This document shows, in pieces, positions 18,940 to 27,671 of a stretch of DNA of 41,154 nt (position 1 is its first letter; each line of letters opens with the position of its first letter). The notes under the pieces were generated by a model. The model was given only the letters and a program-made list of their open reading frames with translations, was not told the DNA's origin and searched no databases. Position numbers and translations under genes: made by a program. The stretch covers positions 1 to 41,154 of the forward strand of contig JAUNVS010000011.1 of NCBI GenBank assembly GCA_030537565.1. The letters are read 5' to 3'. This DNA is from Eubacteriales bacterium. GTDB taxonomy: Bacteria; Bacillota; Clostridia; Saccharofermentanales; Fastidiosipilaceae.

Positions 18940-18983
18940 CCTCGAAAAACAAAAGAGAAAGCCAGTTGAAACTGACCTTCTCT
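18940..18983 (-). terminator. Intrinsic terminator after the FGGY kinase (end of fucose operon)
   Basis: On the minus strand a 14-bp stem AGAGAAGGTCAGTT / AACTGGCTTTCTCT (18954-18983, two G-U pairs), followed by TTTTGTTTTTCG. It pairs fully only on the minus strand. It separates the fucose operon from the glycoside operon. Confidence 0.88.
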
Positions 18984-19077
18984 CCATAAGCCCATATCAC
19001 CATCTAGCTTTTTTACACGTATACTTGAAGCGTCCTCGGTAGCTCAGTCATCGAAATCGAATCAAGCCTATGCCTGG

Positions 19078-20634
19078 CTAAGAGAGGAGCTCTGAAACTT
19101 TTGCTTCAAGAGCAAGTCCGCGACGATAGTCCACCAAGAAGTCTTCAAAGTTCTTACAAGCTTCCTCCCCAGCAAGATATCGATCACACTCAGTATCGCT
19201 AAAAATCTCCGTATCAAGAAAATCTGCAAGTGAACAGGTCCTCGCATAGCGAACCCTATATAATGCTAACAAGGCAATTCCATAAGCTCCGCCCTCACCA
19301 GCATGTTCTAGAAGGACAACTGGTTTAGAGGTTGCAGCCGAAAGTGCTTTTTGCCCTGCATCTGAGCTCTTAAAGAACCCACCATGAGCACGCAGTTCCT
19401 CGATCTCAACACCCTCACGGTCAAGAATCTCCATTCCAATCCGTAAACTTGCCAGAGCCGAATAGAGCTGGCTTTGCATTAAAGCTGCGAGATCAAAACG
19501 ACTCTGGGCTTTGCGCATAAGGAGTGGACAGCCTTGTTCAATACCCGTGATTGGCTCAGCTGCAACATAATTATATAGGAGCAGTCCATCGTATGGAACG
19601 GTCTCAGCAGCAGCCCTGTAGAGAGTCTCATAGAGCTGATTATCGCTAACATTTAAACCGAGCCTCCGAATTAAATCTTGAAAGAGTGCGGCGAAAGCAT
19701 CGATCTCATTACAACCGTTATTACAATGCACCATGGCAACTGGTAGACCATCAGGAGTCGCCACCATATCTATCTCAAAATAGGGACGGCTCAAACCATG
19801 TTCTAAAACAAACATCGCAAAAATCGAAGTTCCTGCCGAAATATTTCCCGTCTTCGGACGAACACAATTGGTTGCAACCATCCCAGTTCCCGCATCACCT
19901 TCGGGAGGACAGAATAGAATCCCAGGAGATAACCAGTCGCATTGTCCGAGCAACTCAGACCCTTTGCTGCTGAGTTGTCCCGCAGGCTCTCCAGCTAGTA
20001 GTATCCTCGGGAGAATACTCTCGACCTGGTATGGTAGGTTGTAGGGGGCCAACACACGATCTAATGTCTCGAGACGGCCCTTATCATAGCTTATTGTACG
20101 AGCTCCAATCGGAAACATTCCCGCAGCATCACCAATACCAAGTACAAACTCACCAGTTAAACAATAGTGGACATAGCACGACAAAGTCATCAGACGATAA
20201 ATTTGTCTCACATAAGTCTCCCCATTGAGAAGTGCTTGGTAAAGATGTGAAACTGACCATCGAATTGGAAAATTGCAGTTTAGTACCTCGCTCAAACGCT
20301 CACTCGCCTCATGCGTGTACGTATTTCGCCACGTACGAAACTCTGCCAGCCATTGATCGTCTTGATCCAACGCTATACAACCATGCATCATCCCCGAAAT
20401 GCCAATACACTCAATCTTGGGTAAACAAAATGGCGATTTGGCGGTCAAGGCTTGACGCAAACTAGCTAAGGTCGCTCGTAGCCCGAAGAAAATTTCTGCT
20501 GGCTCATACGCCCAATATCCATTTATTCTTTTGGACTCCCAACGATAAGAGCCCGAAGCTAGAATTTCCCCTCTTTCCGAAATAACTTGGGCTTTAATCC
20601 TCGTAGAACCTAATTCGATTCCTAAAAAAGCCAT
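19078..20634 (-). CDS. FGGY-family carbohydrate kinase, probable L-fuculokinase role
   Basis: 518 residues. ATP-dependent sugar kinase of the FGGY family: N-terminal MAFLGIELGSTRIKAQVI phosphate-binding strand; CIGISGMMHG segment; sugar-side DAAGMFPIGARTISYD; ATPase-side GNISAGTSIFAMF; and the C-terminal ELRAHGGFFKSSDAGQKALSAAT and EHAGEGGAYGIALLAL. AGGAGA precedes the ATG. It lies 55 bases downstream of fucU on the same strand and ends in a terminator, so it is the last gene of the fucose operon. That position suggests L-fuculose phosphorylation, but a second FGGY kinase of rhamnulokinase type lies at 28563, and xylulokinase or ribulokinase activity cannot be excluded. Confidence 0.85.
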   Translation of the reverse strand: MAFLGIELGSTRIKAQVISERGEILASGSYRWESKRINGYWAYEPAEIFFGLRATLASLRQALTAKSPFCLPKIECIGISGMMHGCIALDQDDQWLAEFRTWRNTYTHEASERLSEVLNCNFPIRWSVSHLYQALLNGETYVRQIYRLMTLSCYVHYCLTGEFVLGIGDAAGMFPIGARTISYDKGRLETLDRVLAPYNLPYQVESILPRILLAGEPAGQLSSKGSELLGQCDWLSPGILFCPPEGDAGTGMVATNCVRPKTGNISAGTSIFAMFVLEHGLSRPYFEIDMVATPDGLPVAMVHCNNGCNEIDAFAALFQDLIRRLGLNVSDNQLYETLYRAAAETVPYDGLLLYNYVAAEPITGIEQGCPLLMRKAQSRFDLAALMQSQLYSALASLRIGMEILDREGVEIEELRAHGGFFKSSDAGQKALSAATSKPVVLLEHAGEGGAYGIALLALYRVRYARTCSLADFLDTEIFSDTECDRYLAGEEACKNFEDFLVDYRRGLALEAKVSELLS

Positions 20635-20688
20635 GTCTTTCTCCTATGTTCTGATCCACTTAGGGCACAATGTTTCTCGATATTCTCT

Positions 20689-21123
20689 TTAAATCACGCC
20701 CTTTTGGAGCATGATATTGGCATATAATGCAGATTCTCCCGTAGCAATAATCAAATAGGCCTTAGCACTTTCCTCGTAGAATTGATAGCGCTCATAGAAA
20801 TCGAGAACCTCTTCTGGTTGGTAGCCAGCCTGCCGCAAACTTTCTCGGTAACTATCCCATATCGGCGTCTCAACCTGATCACCAGGAACCTTTTCCATTA
20901 AATAGACTGCCTTGTCGCAATAGGGATCAAGTGGAAAAAGCTCCAGAATCGCATCAAGCACTGCCTGTCCTGAGTGACCATCCATCCGAAGTACGTACTT
21001 ATCTTTCCCTGTGCTTGCCGATGGGAAATTAGCATCAGCAATCACCAATCGATCGCCATGCCCCATTTCACATAGACGCATTAGCAATTCGGGACTTAAT
21101 ATTTTCGGAATTCCTTTTAACAT
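20689..21123 (-). CDS. fucU: L-fucose mutarotase (RbsD/FucU family)
   Basis: 144-residue RbsD/FucU-family protein that interconverts the alpha and beta anomers of L-fucose. The family signature is the N-terminal LLMRLCEMGHGDRLVIADANFPS with the catalytic-site His in GHGD; a C-terminal AYLIIATGESALYANIMLQKG block closes the protein. I start at the ATG at 21123 with AGAGG five bases upstream; the GTG at 21129 lacks spacing to any ribosome binding site. A terminator lies directly upstream, just after the binding-protein gene, so expression probably depends on readthrough. Fucose rather than ribose is favoured because fucI and fucA are in the same gene string. Confidence 0.92.
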   Translation of the reverse strand: MLKGIPKILSPELLMRLCEMGHGDRLVIADANFPSASTGKDKYVLRMDGHSGQAVLDAILELFPLDPYCDKAVYLMEKVPGDQVETPIWDSYRESLRQAGYQPEEVLDFYERYQFYEESAKAYLIIATGESALYANIMLQKGVI

Positions 21124-21134
21124 ATTCACCTCTA

Positions 21135-21174
21135 GAAAAAAGGCCGAAGCCCACAGCTTGCGGAACTTCGGCCT
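21135..21174 (-). terminator. Intra-operon terminator after the fucose binding protein
   Basis: Perfect 9-bp stem AGGCCGAAG / CTTCGGCCT (21166-21174 with 21141-21149) followed on the minus strand by TTTTTT. It lies between the binding-protein gene and fucU, both on minus. It probably limits readthrough so that the binding protein is made in excess of fucU and the kinase. Confidence 0.9.
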
Positions 21175-21196
21175 ACCCTCATAAGGGCGGACTCAA

Positions 21197-22261
21197 TTAC
21201 TCATACAGACATGGAGCGATGTCTTCATCCGTCATGTTTTCAGCCGTGTACCACAGAGCACCCGTATCAACATCTTTGACTTCAACCCCAGATTTAGCCA
21301 TAACAGCCAGCTTGACTGCCTGATATCCGATCTGAACAGGATTCTGGGTAATGGATCCGACAAAGATACCATCACGAATGGCATCCAGCTGCTTCTTACC
21401 TGCGTCGAAACCAACAGCAATTACTTTGTCTTTACCGAGACGGTCCAAACCTTCATTAGCGGTAATCAGCGCATTAGCAGCAAACTCATTTGAACCATAT
21501 ACGGCGATGAGATCTTCTTTTTCAAGGATGGCACTGGCAACATTCGCAGCATCCGCATCTTTAACTTCAGCTGGAATACCCAGCTCGATGACGACTTTAG
21601 CGCCCTCGACAGGCTTAGCGAGCGATTCATGCCCCTCAATCGAAACCTTATCTTCACCAATTAGCTTCGCCATTTTCTCGATGAAACCAGCTGTGCGCTG
21701 CGTAATTGAAAGCGAGTTCGACTCCTGTGATACAACACCGATACGAACGGTCTCTGCTGGATCGCTGACCTTATCTTTAATTAATTCATAGAGATGTTCA
21801 GCGGCGAGTTCACCAGCGGCATAGTTGTCCGTTGATGCATTGGCAACAACAGACCCTTCTGGTGCATCCGGAACCCCCGAGTCAAATCCAACAATCGGGA
21901 TACCTTTTTCTTGTGCATTCTTCAGTGAATCCAAACTTGCTTTCGTATCCAATGCGGCAAAGCAAATCGCATCAGGATCGAGGTCGATCGCTGCATTGAG
22001 ATATTCGACCTGTTGAGCAATCGCAGATTCATTATCAGGACCTTGAAAGTTGACTTCCGCGTTAAACTCTTCACCCGCCTTTTTTACACCTGCCTCAACG
22101 GCCTTCCAGAACTGGTGCTGGAATCCCTTTGCGATCACTTCAACTCGCAAACCTTCCTGTAATTTATCTGTTTCTTCAGCGAAACTGTGGGTCATCAAAA
22201 GTGGTGTTGCAACGAGGGCCAGCGCCAATGTTGCAACAATGCTTTTTCTAATCTTCTTCAT
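21197..22261 (-). CDS. RbsB-type sugar-binding protein, probable L-fucose importer
   Basis: 354 residues, periplasmic-binding-protein fold of the ribose/galactose type. The start is the ATG at 22261 with GGAGG well spaced; 13 further upstream codons are open but unlikely. Residues 1-27 are a classical signal peptide ending THSFA-EET with no lipobox cysteine, so the protein would be secreted or held by another means. Body motifs: EVIAKGFQHQFWKAVEAGVKKAG, DPDAICFAALDT, GIPIVGFDSGV, IGVVSQE, AVYGSNEFAANALI and KVIAVGFDAG. Permease and ATPase genes precede it on the same strand, and fucI/fucA lie further upstream; L-fucose as ligand is inferred from that. Confidence 0.87.
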   Translation of the reverse strand: MKKIRKSIVATLALALVATPLLMTHSFAEETDKLQEGLRVEVIAKGFQHQFWKAVEAGVKKAGEEFNAEVNFQGPDNESAIAQQVEYLNAAIDLDPDAICFAALDTKASLDSLKNAQEKGIPIVGFDSGVPDAPEGSVVANASTDNYAAGELAAEHLYELIKDKVSDPAETVRIGVVSQESNSLSITQRTAGFIEKMAKLIGEDKVSIEGHESLAKPVEGAKVVIELGIPAEVKDADAANVASAILEKEDLIAVYGSNEFAANALITANEGLDRLGKDKVIAVGFDAGKKQLDAIRDGIFVGSITQNPVQIGYQAVKLAVMAKSGVEVKDVDTGALWYTAENMTDEDIAPCLYE

Positions 22262-22278
22262 TTCTAACCTCCTAATTA

Positions 22279-22292
22279 GTCTCCGAAGAGAC
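22279..22292 (-). other. UUCG-tetraloop hairpin ahead of the binding-protein gene
   Basis: On the minus strand GTCTC-TTCG-GAGAC, a 5-bp stem with a very stable UUCG loop, ending eight bases before the GGAGG of the binding-protein gene. A hairpin here could protect or define a processed mRNA 5' end between permease and binding protein. Confidence 0.55.
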
Positions 22293-22387
22293 ATTGCCAT
22301 TGGGGATTTCCGCCCCTAGCCCTGCGCCTAGACACAGGAAGCAATCCGATACTTTCACATGAGATCTAGGTCTCAAACACATTTTTT

Positions 22388-23374
22388 CTACTTGTTCATT
22401 GCCTTACGTCGACGGTTGATGATGTCCATGAAAACCGCAAAGATTAGGATAAATCCAGTAATAAACAGCTGGTAGTGTGACTGGACTCCAATATATGGGA
22501 AGCCGATTTTAAGGACTGCCATGATAAAGACACCAATAATTGTTCCGAAAATAGAGCCAACACCACCTGAGAGCGAGGTGCCACCAATAACAACACCCGC
22601 GATGGCATCCAACTCGAAGCCATTACCCGTGTTTGGCTGTGCCGTAGAATAAACGGCAACATAAGCGATACCTGCAAGAGCAGCGAAGAGGCCACTAATT
22701 ACATACGCTGTAATTTCATAATTCTGTACACGAATACCCGATAAACGAGTCGCTTCCTTATTGGAGCCAATCGCCAGGATATACCGGCCAACCTTCATCT
22801 TATTTAAAACAAGCGCCATGATTATGCCGAGGACAGCAACGATAATAAAACCTGTCGGAAAGTTTTTCGGAAGAATGCCGCCCTCTCGAGTAACCATAAA
22901 TAGCTCCCGAAACCAAGCCCCTGGTTCATCCCCCTGTGGGAACGAGATTGTCTTTGTCTTCGAGATGATTGAACCCAAACCACGAGAAATCATCATGGAT
23001 CCAAGGGTCGCAATAAAGGCGGGTAAGCCCAGTTTAGAGACAAGAATGCCATTAAACAGACCAAACAACAGTCCGACGAGCAACATGATTAAGAGCACCA
23101 GAATCATTGGACAGCCCTTTTCCATGAAGACACCGCCGATCAATGCGGAACAAATAGCCACTGTCCCAATGCTAAGGTCAATCCCCCCCGTTGCAATTAC
23201 GAAAGTCACACCGATTGCCATAAAAGCAATGTAGTAGCAGCTCTTCGCAATATTTGTAAACGTAGAAACTTGCATAAACTTCGGTGTCATCAGCGAGAAG
23301 ACGAGACAGATTAGGACCAATGCGACGACAACAACAGTTTGTTGATTCGAAAAAATCTTCTTTATGCGGTTCAT
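22388..23374 (-). CDS. RbsC-type sugar ABC permease (fucose locus)
   Basis: 328-residue permease of the ribose-type CUT2 class with 8-10 membrane segments. Characteristic blocks: GVTFVIATGGIDLSIGTV, VSKLGLPAFIATLGSMMISRGLG, GRYILAIGSNKEATRLSGIRV and FELDAIAGVVIGGTSLSGGVGS. Its ATG overlaps the ATPase stop by four bases. It presumably forms a homodimer, as CUT2 systems use one permease gene. Spacing to the binding-protein gene is about 125 bases and contains the UUCG hairpin. Confidence 0.93.
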   Translation of the reverse strand: MNRIKKIFSNQQTVVVVALVLICLVFSLMTPKFMQVSTFTNIAKSCYYIAFMAIGVTFVIATGGIDLSIGTVAICSALIGGVFMEKGCPMILVLLIMLLVGLLFGLFNGILVSKLGLPAFIATLGSMMISRGLGSIISKTKTISFPQGDEPGAWFRELFMVTREGGILPKNFPTGFIIVAVLGIIMALVLNKMKVGRYILAIGSNKEATRLSGIRVQNYEITAYVISGLFAALAGIAYVAVYSTAQPNTGNGFELDAIAGVVIGGTSLSGGVGSIFGTIIGVFIMAVLKIGFPYIGVQSHYQLFITGFILIFAVFMDIINRRRKAMNK

Positions 23375-24879
23375 ATGACAATACTCCTCGTGGCTGCCGA
23401 CATAATATTTTCTTGGTTGGCTTTATCGATTGGAATGATTTCTGAGATACGCCCTTCACACATCACTGCAACACGATCGGACATACGTAAAATCTCAGGG
23501 AGTTCGGAGGAGATCATGATGATTGACTTACCCGCTGCAACAAGTTCATGCATGAGCGCATAAATCTCTGACTTCGCACCGACATCGATCCCTCGGGTGG
23601 GCTCATCAAAGATAATGATTTGACTATTGCGCATGAGCCATTTAGCAATAACCACCTTTTGCTGATTACCACCTGACAGCTTCCGTACTTCCTGTTTCAC
23701 GGACGGGGTCTTTATACGTAATGACTGAACATACTCCTCAGCACGAGCTTCGAGTTTCTTTTCATCTACAAAACTGCCTCGCACAATTTGATTAAAATCG
23801 GTCAGACCAATATTTTCATCCACCGCTTTATCAACTAGGATTCCATAGCGTTTACGATCCTCGGAGAGGTAACCAATCCCATATTGAACAGCATCGTGTG
23901 GATCCTTTATCTCAACGAGTTGTCCTTCAATAAAGATCTCACCCCGATCCTTTCGATCAGCGCCGAAAATAGCTCGGGCCAGCTCGGTGCGTCCAGCGCC
24001 CATGAGTCCAGCAAAGCCGAGAATTTCTCCACGTCGAAGCTGGAATGAGCAGTCTTGAACAGCCTTGCCGCAACTAATTCCTCGAACTTCAAGAACAACG
24101 TCCGAATCTTCACCCACAGAAGGTGCGCTCTTCGGATCTTCGAAAATAACGCGTCCGACCATCATTTTGATAATGTCATCTTTGCTTGAAGTAGCAGTCA
24201 CGAGACTCCCTACTGTCTCCCCATCACGCATCACCGTAACGCGGTCGGTAATCCGATGAATCTCATCCATACGGTGAGAAATGTAGATAATACCGATCCC
24301 TTTCTTACGTAGACTATGGATAATTTCAAACAGCTGATCGATTTCGGAATCAGTTAACGCGGCAGTCGGTTCATCAAAAACAATCAGACGTGCTTCTTGC
24401 AAGATAACCTTTGCAATCTCAACCATTTGCTGCTGACCAACGGTGAGTCGATCCATCAATTCACCTGGGTGGATATGTATTTTGAGAGATTCAAAGACAA
24501 CCCGTGCTTTCTCTTCAAGTTGTCGGTCTTTGATAAAGAGACCAGCCATATCCTCTCGACCCAAAAATAGGTTTTGAGCGACAGTAAGATCTTTAAGCAA
24601 ATTCAGTTCTTGATGAACAATTGCAATTCCATCCCGTTCTGAATCCTTGGGTCCATGGTAAGTAACCTCTTCCAAACCTTGACCACGATCGTAGAGGACA
24701 CGACCTGTATCCTTTTGATATATGCCTGTTAAGATCTTCATTAGTGTGGATTTCCCAGCACCATTTTCACCCATTAAGGCCAAAACCTCGCCACGGTGAA
24801 GCTCTAATCCAGCATTTTGGAGCGCAGGAATTCCCGAAAAGGCTTTCTGGATCCCCTCCATACGCAGTAGTACGTCCAT
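23371..24879 (-). CDS. RbsA-type sugar ABC ATPase, two domains (fucose locus)
   Basis: 502 residues with two fused ATPase domains, the CUT2 arrangement. Domain 1: Walker A GENGAGKSTLMKILTG, signature LTVGQQQMVEIAKVI, Walker B LIVFDEPTAALTD. Domain 2: degenerate Walker A replaced by GLMGAGRTELARAIFG, signature LSGGNQQKVVIAKWLM, Walker B IIFDEPTRGIDVGAK, all usual for RbsA/MglA/XylG. GGAAGGAGGG precedes the ATG. It powers the permease and binding protein encoded immediately downstream. Confidence 0.95.
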   Translation of the reverse strand: MDVLLRMEGIQKAFSGIPALQNAGLELHRGEVLALMGENGAGKSTLMKILTGIYQKDTGRVLYDRGQGLEEVTYHGPKDSERDGIAIVHQELNLLKDLTVAQNLFLGREDMAGLFIKDRQLEEKARVVFESLKIHIHPGELMDRLTVGQQQMVEIAKVILQEARLIVFDEPTAALTDSEIDQLFEIIHSLRKKGIGIIYISHRMDEIHRITDRVTVMRDGETVGSLVTATSSKDDIIKMMVGRVIFEDPKSAPSVGEDSDVVLEVRGISCGKAVQDCSFQLRRGEILGFAGLMGAGRTELARAIFGADRKDRGEIFIEGQLVEIKDPHDAVQYGIGYLSEDRKRYGILVDKAVDENIGLTDFNQIVRGSFVDEKKLEARAEEYVQSLRIKTPSVKQEVRKLSGGNQQKVVIAKWLMRNSQIIIFDEPTRGIDVGAKSEIYALMHELVAAGKSIIMISSELPEILRMSDRVAVMCEGRISEIIPIDKANQENIMSAATRSIVI

Positions 24880-24913
24880 AGGCCCTCCTTCCTAAATCGT
24901 TATATGAGTTTCA

Positions 24914-25594
24914 TTACTTCGTTTCAGATTCTGAGGATTTGCGTTGACCGTATGTCTTAAACTTCTCCGCCATTAAGGTCATTTCCTCATCATCGAGGAT
25001 AATTGGCGCTCCAATACAACGTGCTCGATAATATGCAGCAGCACAGTACTCGACCTCTTCAATAACATTGAAGGCGTTTAAAAGATCTTGCGCTCCTGCG
25101 AGGATTCCATGATTTGCAAGCAGCACTGCTCTTCTATCCTTCATCGCTTCAAATGCATTTACGGCGAGTTCATGGGTTCCATAGGTCGCATACTCAGCAA
25201 CCCGAACATCTTTTCCTGCCACAGCAATCATGTAGTGTGAAGCGGGTATCGGTTCCCTTAGAATTGCGAAAACCGTTGCATAGGCTGTGTGGGCATGGAT
25301 GACCGCATCGATGTCATCTCGATATTTGTACTGTAGTAAGTGCATCTCCCACTCACTGGAAGGCTTGCGGTGCCCCCCCACAACGTCACCATCTAAGTTC
25401 ATCAAAACGATATCTTCAGGACGAATCTCGTAGAAATCTATGCCCGTCGGGGTAATTGCCATAATTCCCGTTTTACGATTAAATACCGAGAGATTCCCGC
25501 CTGTCCCTTTAGTTAGATTGGTATCGACCAGTTTTTTTCCATATGTAATCAAGTCAAGTCGATCTTGATACATACTTAATCCTTCGTGCACCAT
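24914..25594 (-). CDS. fucA: Class II aldolase, probable L-fuculose-phosphate aldolase
   Basis: 226 residues from the ATG at 25594, which has GGAGGT five bases upstream; an extra 21 open codons upstream overlap only the leader. Class II aldolase/adducin fold, zinc-dependent, cleaving L-fuculose 1-phosphate to dihydroxyacetone phosphate and L-lactaldehyde. Visible residues: glycine loop TKGTGGNLSVF, phosphate site TPTGIDF, catalytic Glu81 in PSSEWEMH, zinc ligands His100 and His102 in IHAHTAY, and His162 in LLANHG. These match the FucA Glu73/His92/His94/His155 set. It lies directly after fucI. L-rhamnulose- or ribulose-phosphate activity is less likely given the neighbour. Confidence 0.92.
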   Translation of the reverse strand: MVHEGLSMYQDRLDLITYGKKLVDTNLTKGTGGNLSVFNRKTGIMAITPTGIDFYEIRPEDIVLMNLDGDVVGGHRKPSSEWEMHLLQYKYRDDIDAVIHAHTAYATVFAILREPIPASHYMIAVAGKDVRVAEYATYGTHELAVNAFEAMKDRRAVLLANHGILAGAQDLLNAFNVIEEVEYCAAAYYRARCIGAPIILDDEEMTLMAEKFKTYGQRKSSESETK

Positions 25595-25657
25595 GGCCAC
25601 CTCCTCACAATCATGGACGTTATGGCTCGCCCCCAAAAGGACGAGCCATAAACTCAT

Positions 25658-27448
25658 CTACCTGTAGAGCGGTCCATAGAATTCACAAGCGCGGAAATCC
25701 TGCCCTTCAAGTTCTTTCGTCCCGAAGCCATAGAATGAATGCGGACGGAAGATACGGTCTTCACTGACATTGTGGTAAACGACGGGGATTCGAAGCATTG
25801 AACAAAGAGTGATCAGATCAGCACCTACATGACCATAAACCGAAGCACAGTGATTTGCTCCCCAATGCATCATCACGTCATAAACGGACTCAAAACCTTT
25901 TGTCTCTCCAACAATTGGTGCAAACCAAGTCGTTGGCCAAGTCGTGTCTGTCCGGTCTTCAAGAACCTGCGAATGTTCCTCTGGAATATGGCAGCTATAA
26001 CCTTCGGCCAACTGAAGCGTTGGACCAACACCTTCAACAATATTCAGGCGAATCATGGTCATGGGCATCTCACAACGAGTGACGAAGTGGCTTGAGAAAC
26101 CACCACCGCGGAAGTATTGCAGATTCGCTTGAGGCCAATCACAGGCTGCGAGCATGGCGTCAATATCTTCTTGCTGGAGATTCCAGAATTCTTTCATGCA
26201 TGCCTGGCCCTGCTCATCCTTGCAGGCACCAGAGCCATCCAGCGCAGTTGCCCCTGAGTTGATTAAATGCATCACACCATTTTTAGCATGGCCCTCGAGC
26301 TCGTACCCCGTCACCCGCTTAACCGATTCCGGCGACCAGTAGGTTCGAACATCTGAGAACAGTGCTGCCCGATTCGTCAACAAATGACCTAAGAGCATGG
26401 ATGCACCATTAAGCGTATCATTCTCAGTAGCGAAACTGAATGGTTCTTTAGGGCCATTCCAATCAAAACTGGATGCCATAATGGCTTCTGTAAAGTCAGC
26501 ATTCGGTAGCCAGTCGGTCCAGTGACGCTGCCCCTGGAAGCCACCCGAAATCGCATTGCGACCCATCGCTTCCTCATGCCAGCCCTTTTCAGCAAGTTTC
26601 TCATTACCTACGAGAATATCGCGAACAATCATGTAATGTTTCGCGACGAAGTCCCACTCATCTTCATCGGAAATAACCTTTGATTTTTTCACGATTTCCA
26701 GGAGTTCATGTTTGGTATTGAGATTAATTCCTTCTTTGCAATTCTCTTTAATCCATGCGCGAGCACGTTCGAACTCTTCTTCGTCATAGATTTCCAATTT
26801 CATACGACGCAGAATTTCAACCATGTCGATCCATTCCGTACGCATGCCCAAATACTGTTGGAAAAACATAGCTTGTGCATTGGAGCCCATGATACCCATT
26901 GAAACGCCACCAAGGTTGACGTATGACTTATCCCTCATTTGTCCGACCGCATATGCGCCACGTGCAAAACTAAGGATTTTCTCACGCACATCACTTGGAA
27001 TACTGCTGTCATCAGCTTCCATAACATCATGGCCATAGATTGAAAATGCCGGTAACCCGCGCTGAGCATATGCAGCCATGACGGCCGCCAAATAAACTGC
27101 ACCAGGACGCTCGGTTCCGTTGAACCCCCAAACCGCCTTAATCGTCTTCGGGTCTAGATCCATCGTTTCGGTTCCATAACACCAACATGGCGTAACTGTG
27201 AGGGTTGCAACCACATTTTCACTTGCAAAAGCCTCTGCACAGCGTGACGCCTCCGCACCTCCACCAATTGTGCACGGAGAAATAACGCATTGCACAGCTT
27301 GACCATCTGAATAGTGAAGATTCGATTCAATCAACTCTTTCGCGGCTTTCGCCATGTTCATGGTCTGAGTTTCCAACGATTCTCGTACGCCACCCCAGCG
27401 GCCATCAATCGTCGGACGAATACCGATTTTGGGATAATTTTTCGACAT
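25658..27448 (-). CDS. fucI: L-fucose isomerase
   Basis: 596 residues, the full length of FucI. It interconverts L-fucose and L-fuculose in the cytoplasm, with Mn2+. Family blocks: N-terminal KIGIRPTIDGRWGGVRESLE; CTIGGGAEASRCAE; TVTPCWCYGTETMD; VWGFNGTERPGAVYLAAV; SFATENDTLNGASMLLGHLL, which carries the metal-binding Glu; DVRTYWSPESV with the metal Asp; and the C-terminal MMHWGANHCASVYGHVGADL with the metal His. GGAGG precedes the ATG. First gene of the minus-strand fucose operon, divergent from the DeoR regulator. D-arabinose isomerisation is a known side activity of the family. Confidence 0.96.
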   Translation of the reverse strand: MSKNYPKIGIRPTIDGRWGGVRESLETQTMNMAKAAKELIESNLHYSDGQAVQCVISPCTIGGGAEASRCAEAFASENVVATLTVTPCWCYGTETMDLDPKTIKAVWGFNGTERPGAVYLAAVMAAYAQRGLPAFSIYGHDVMEADDSSIPSDVREKILSFARGAYAVGQMRDKSYVNLGGVSMGIMGSNAQAMFFQQYLGMRTEWIDMVEILRRMKLEIYDEEEFERARAWIKENCKEGINLNTKHELLEIVKKSKVISDEDEWDFVAKHYMIVRDILVGNEKLAEKGWHEEAMGRNAISGGFQGQRHWTDWLPNADFTEAIMASSFDWNGPKEPFSFATENDTLNGASMLLGHLLTNRAALFSDVRTYWSPESVKRVTGYELEGHAKNGVMHLINSGATALDGSGACKDEQGQACMKEFWNLQQEDIDAMLAACDWPQANLQYFRGGGFSSHFVTRCEMPMTMIRLNIVEGVGPTLQLAEGYSCHIPEEHSQVLEDRTDTTWPTTWFAPIVGETKGFESVYDVMMHWGANHCASVYGHVGADLITLCSMLRIPVVYHNVSEDRIFRPHSFYGFGTKELEGQDFRACEFYGPLYR

Positions 27449-27552
27449 GATGCACCTCCCATTTATTCGTTACAATCGCCCATTTAAGCCCTGGTACAAT
27501 TGCACAAATAAAAATGCTTTATTCTTCGCCATCTTATGCCATCTATTTTGGT

Positions 27553-27620
27553 TTGACAATTTTTGAATTAAATATGAATATATTTCTTAGAACTTTGAAC
27601 ATTATGATGAACTTTTGAAC
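27553..27620. promoter_or_regulatory. Divergent promoter region with phased TGAA repeats
   Basis: A perfect -35 hexamer TTGACA (27553-27558, plus strand) is followed 17 bases later by GAATAT, a poor -10, so it may drive the DeoR-family gene. TGAA elements occur at 27564, 27575, 27596 and 27616, in steps of 11, 21 and 20 bases, that is on one face of the helix. The last two are within CTTTGAAC and CTTTTGAAC. Repeated elements of this kind are expected for a DeoR-family operator controlling both directions (fucI on minus, regulator on plus). Confidence 0.5.
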
Positions 27621-27671
27621 AGTTCAGAATTAAGAGCTAATAATCATCCAGCTTACCTGTGGGAGGGGACC

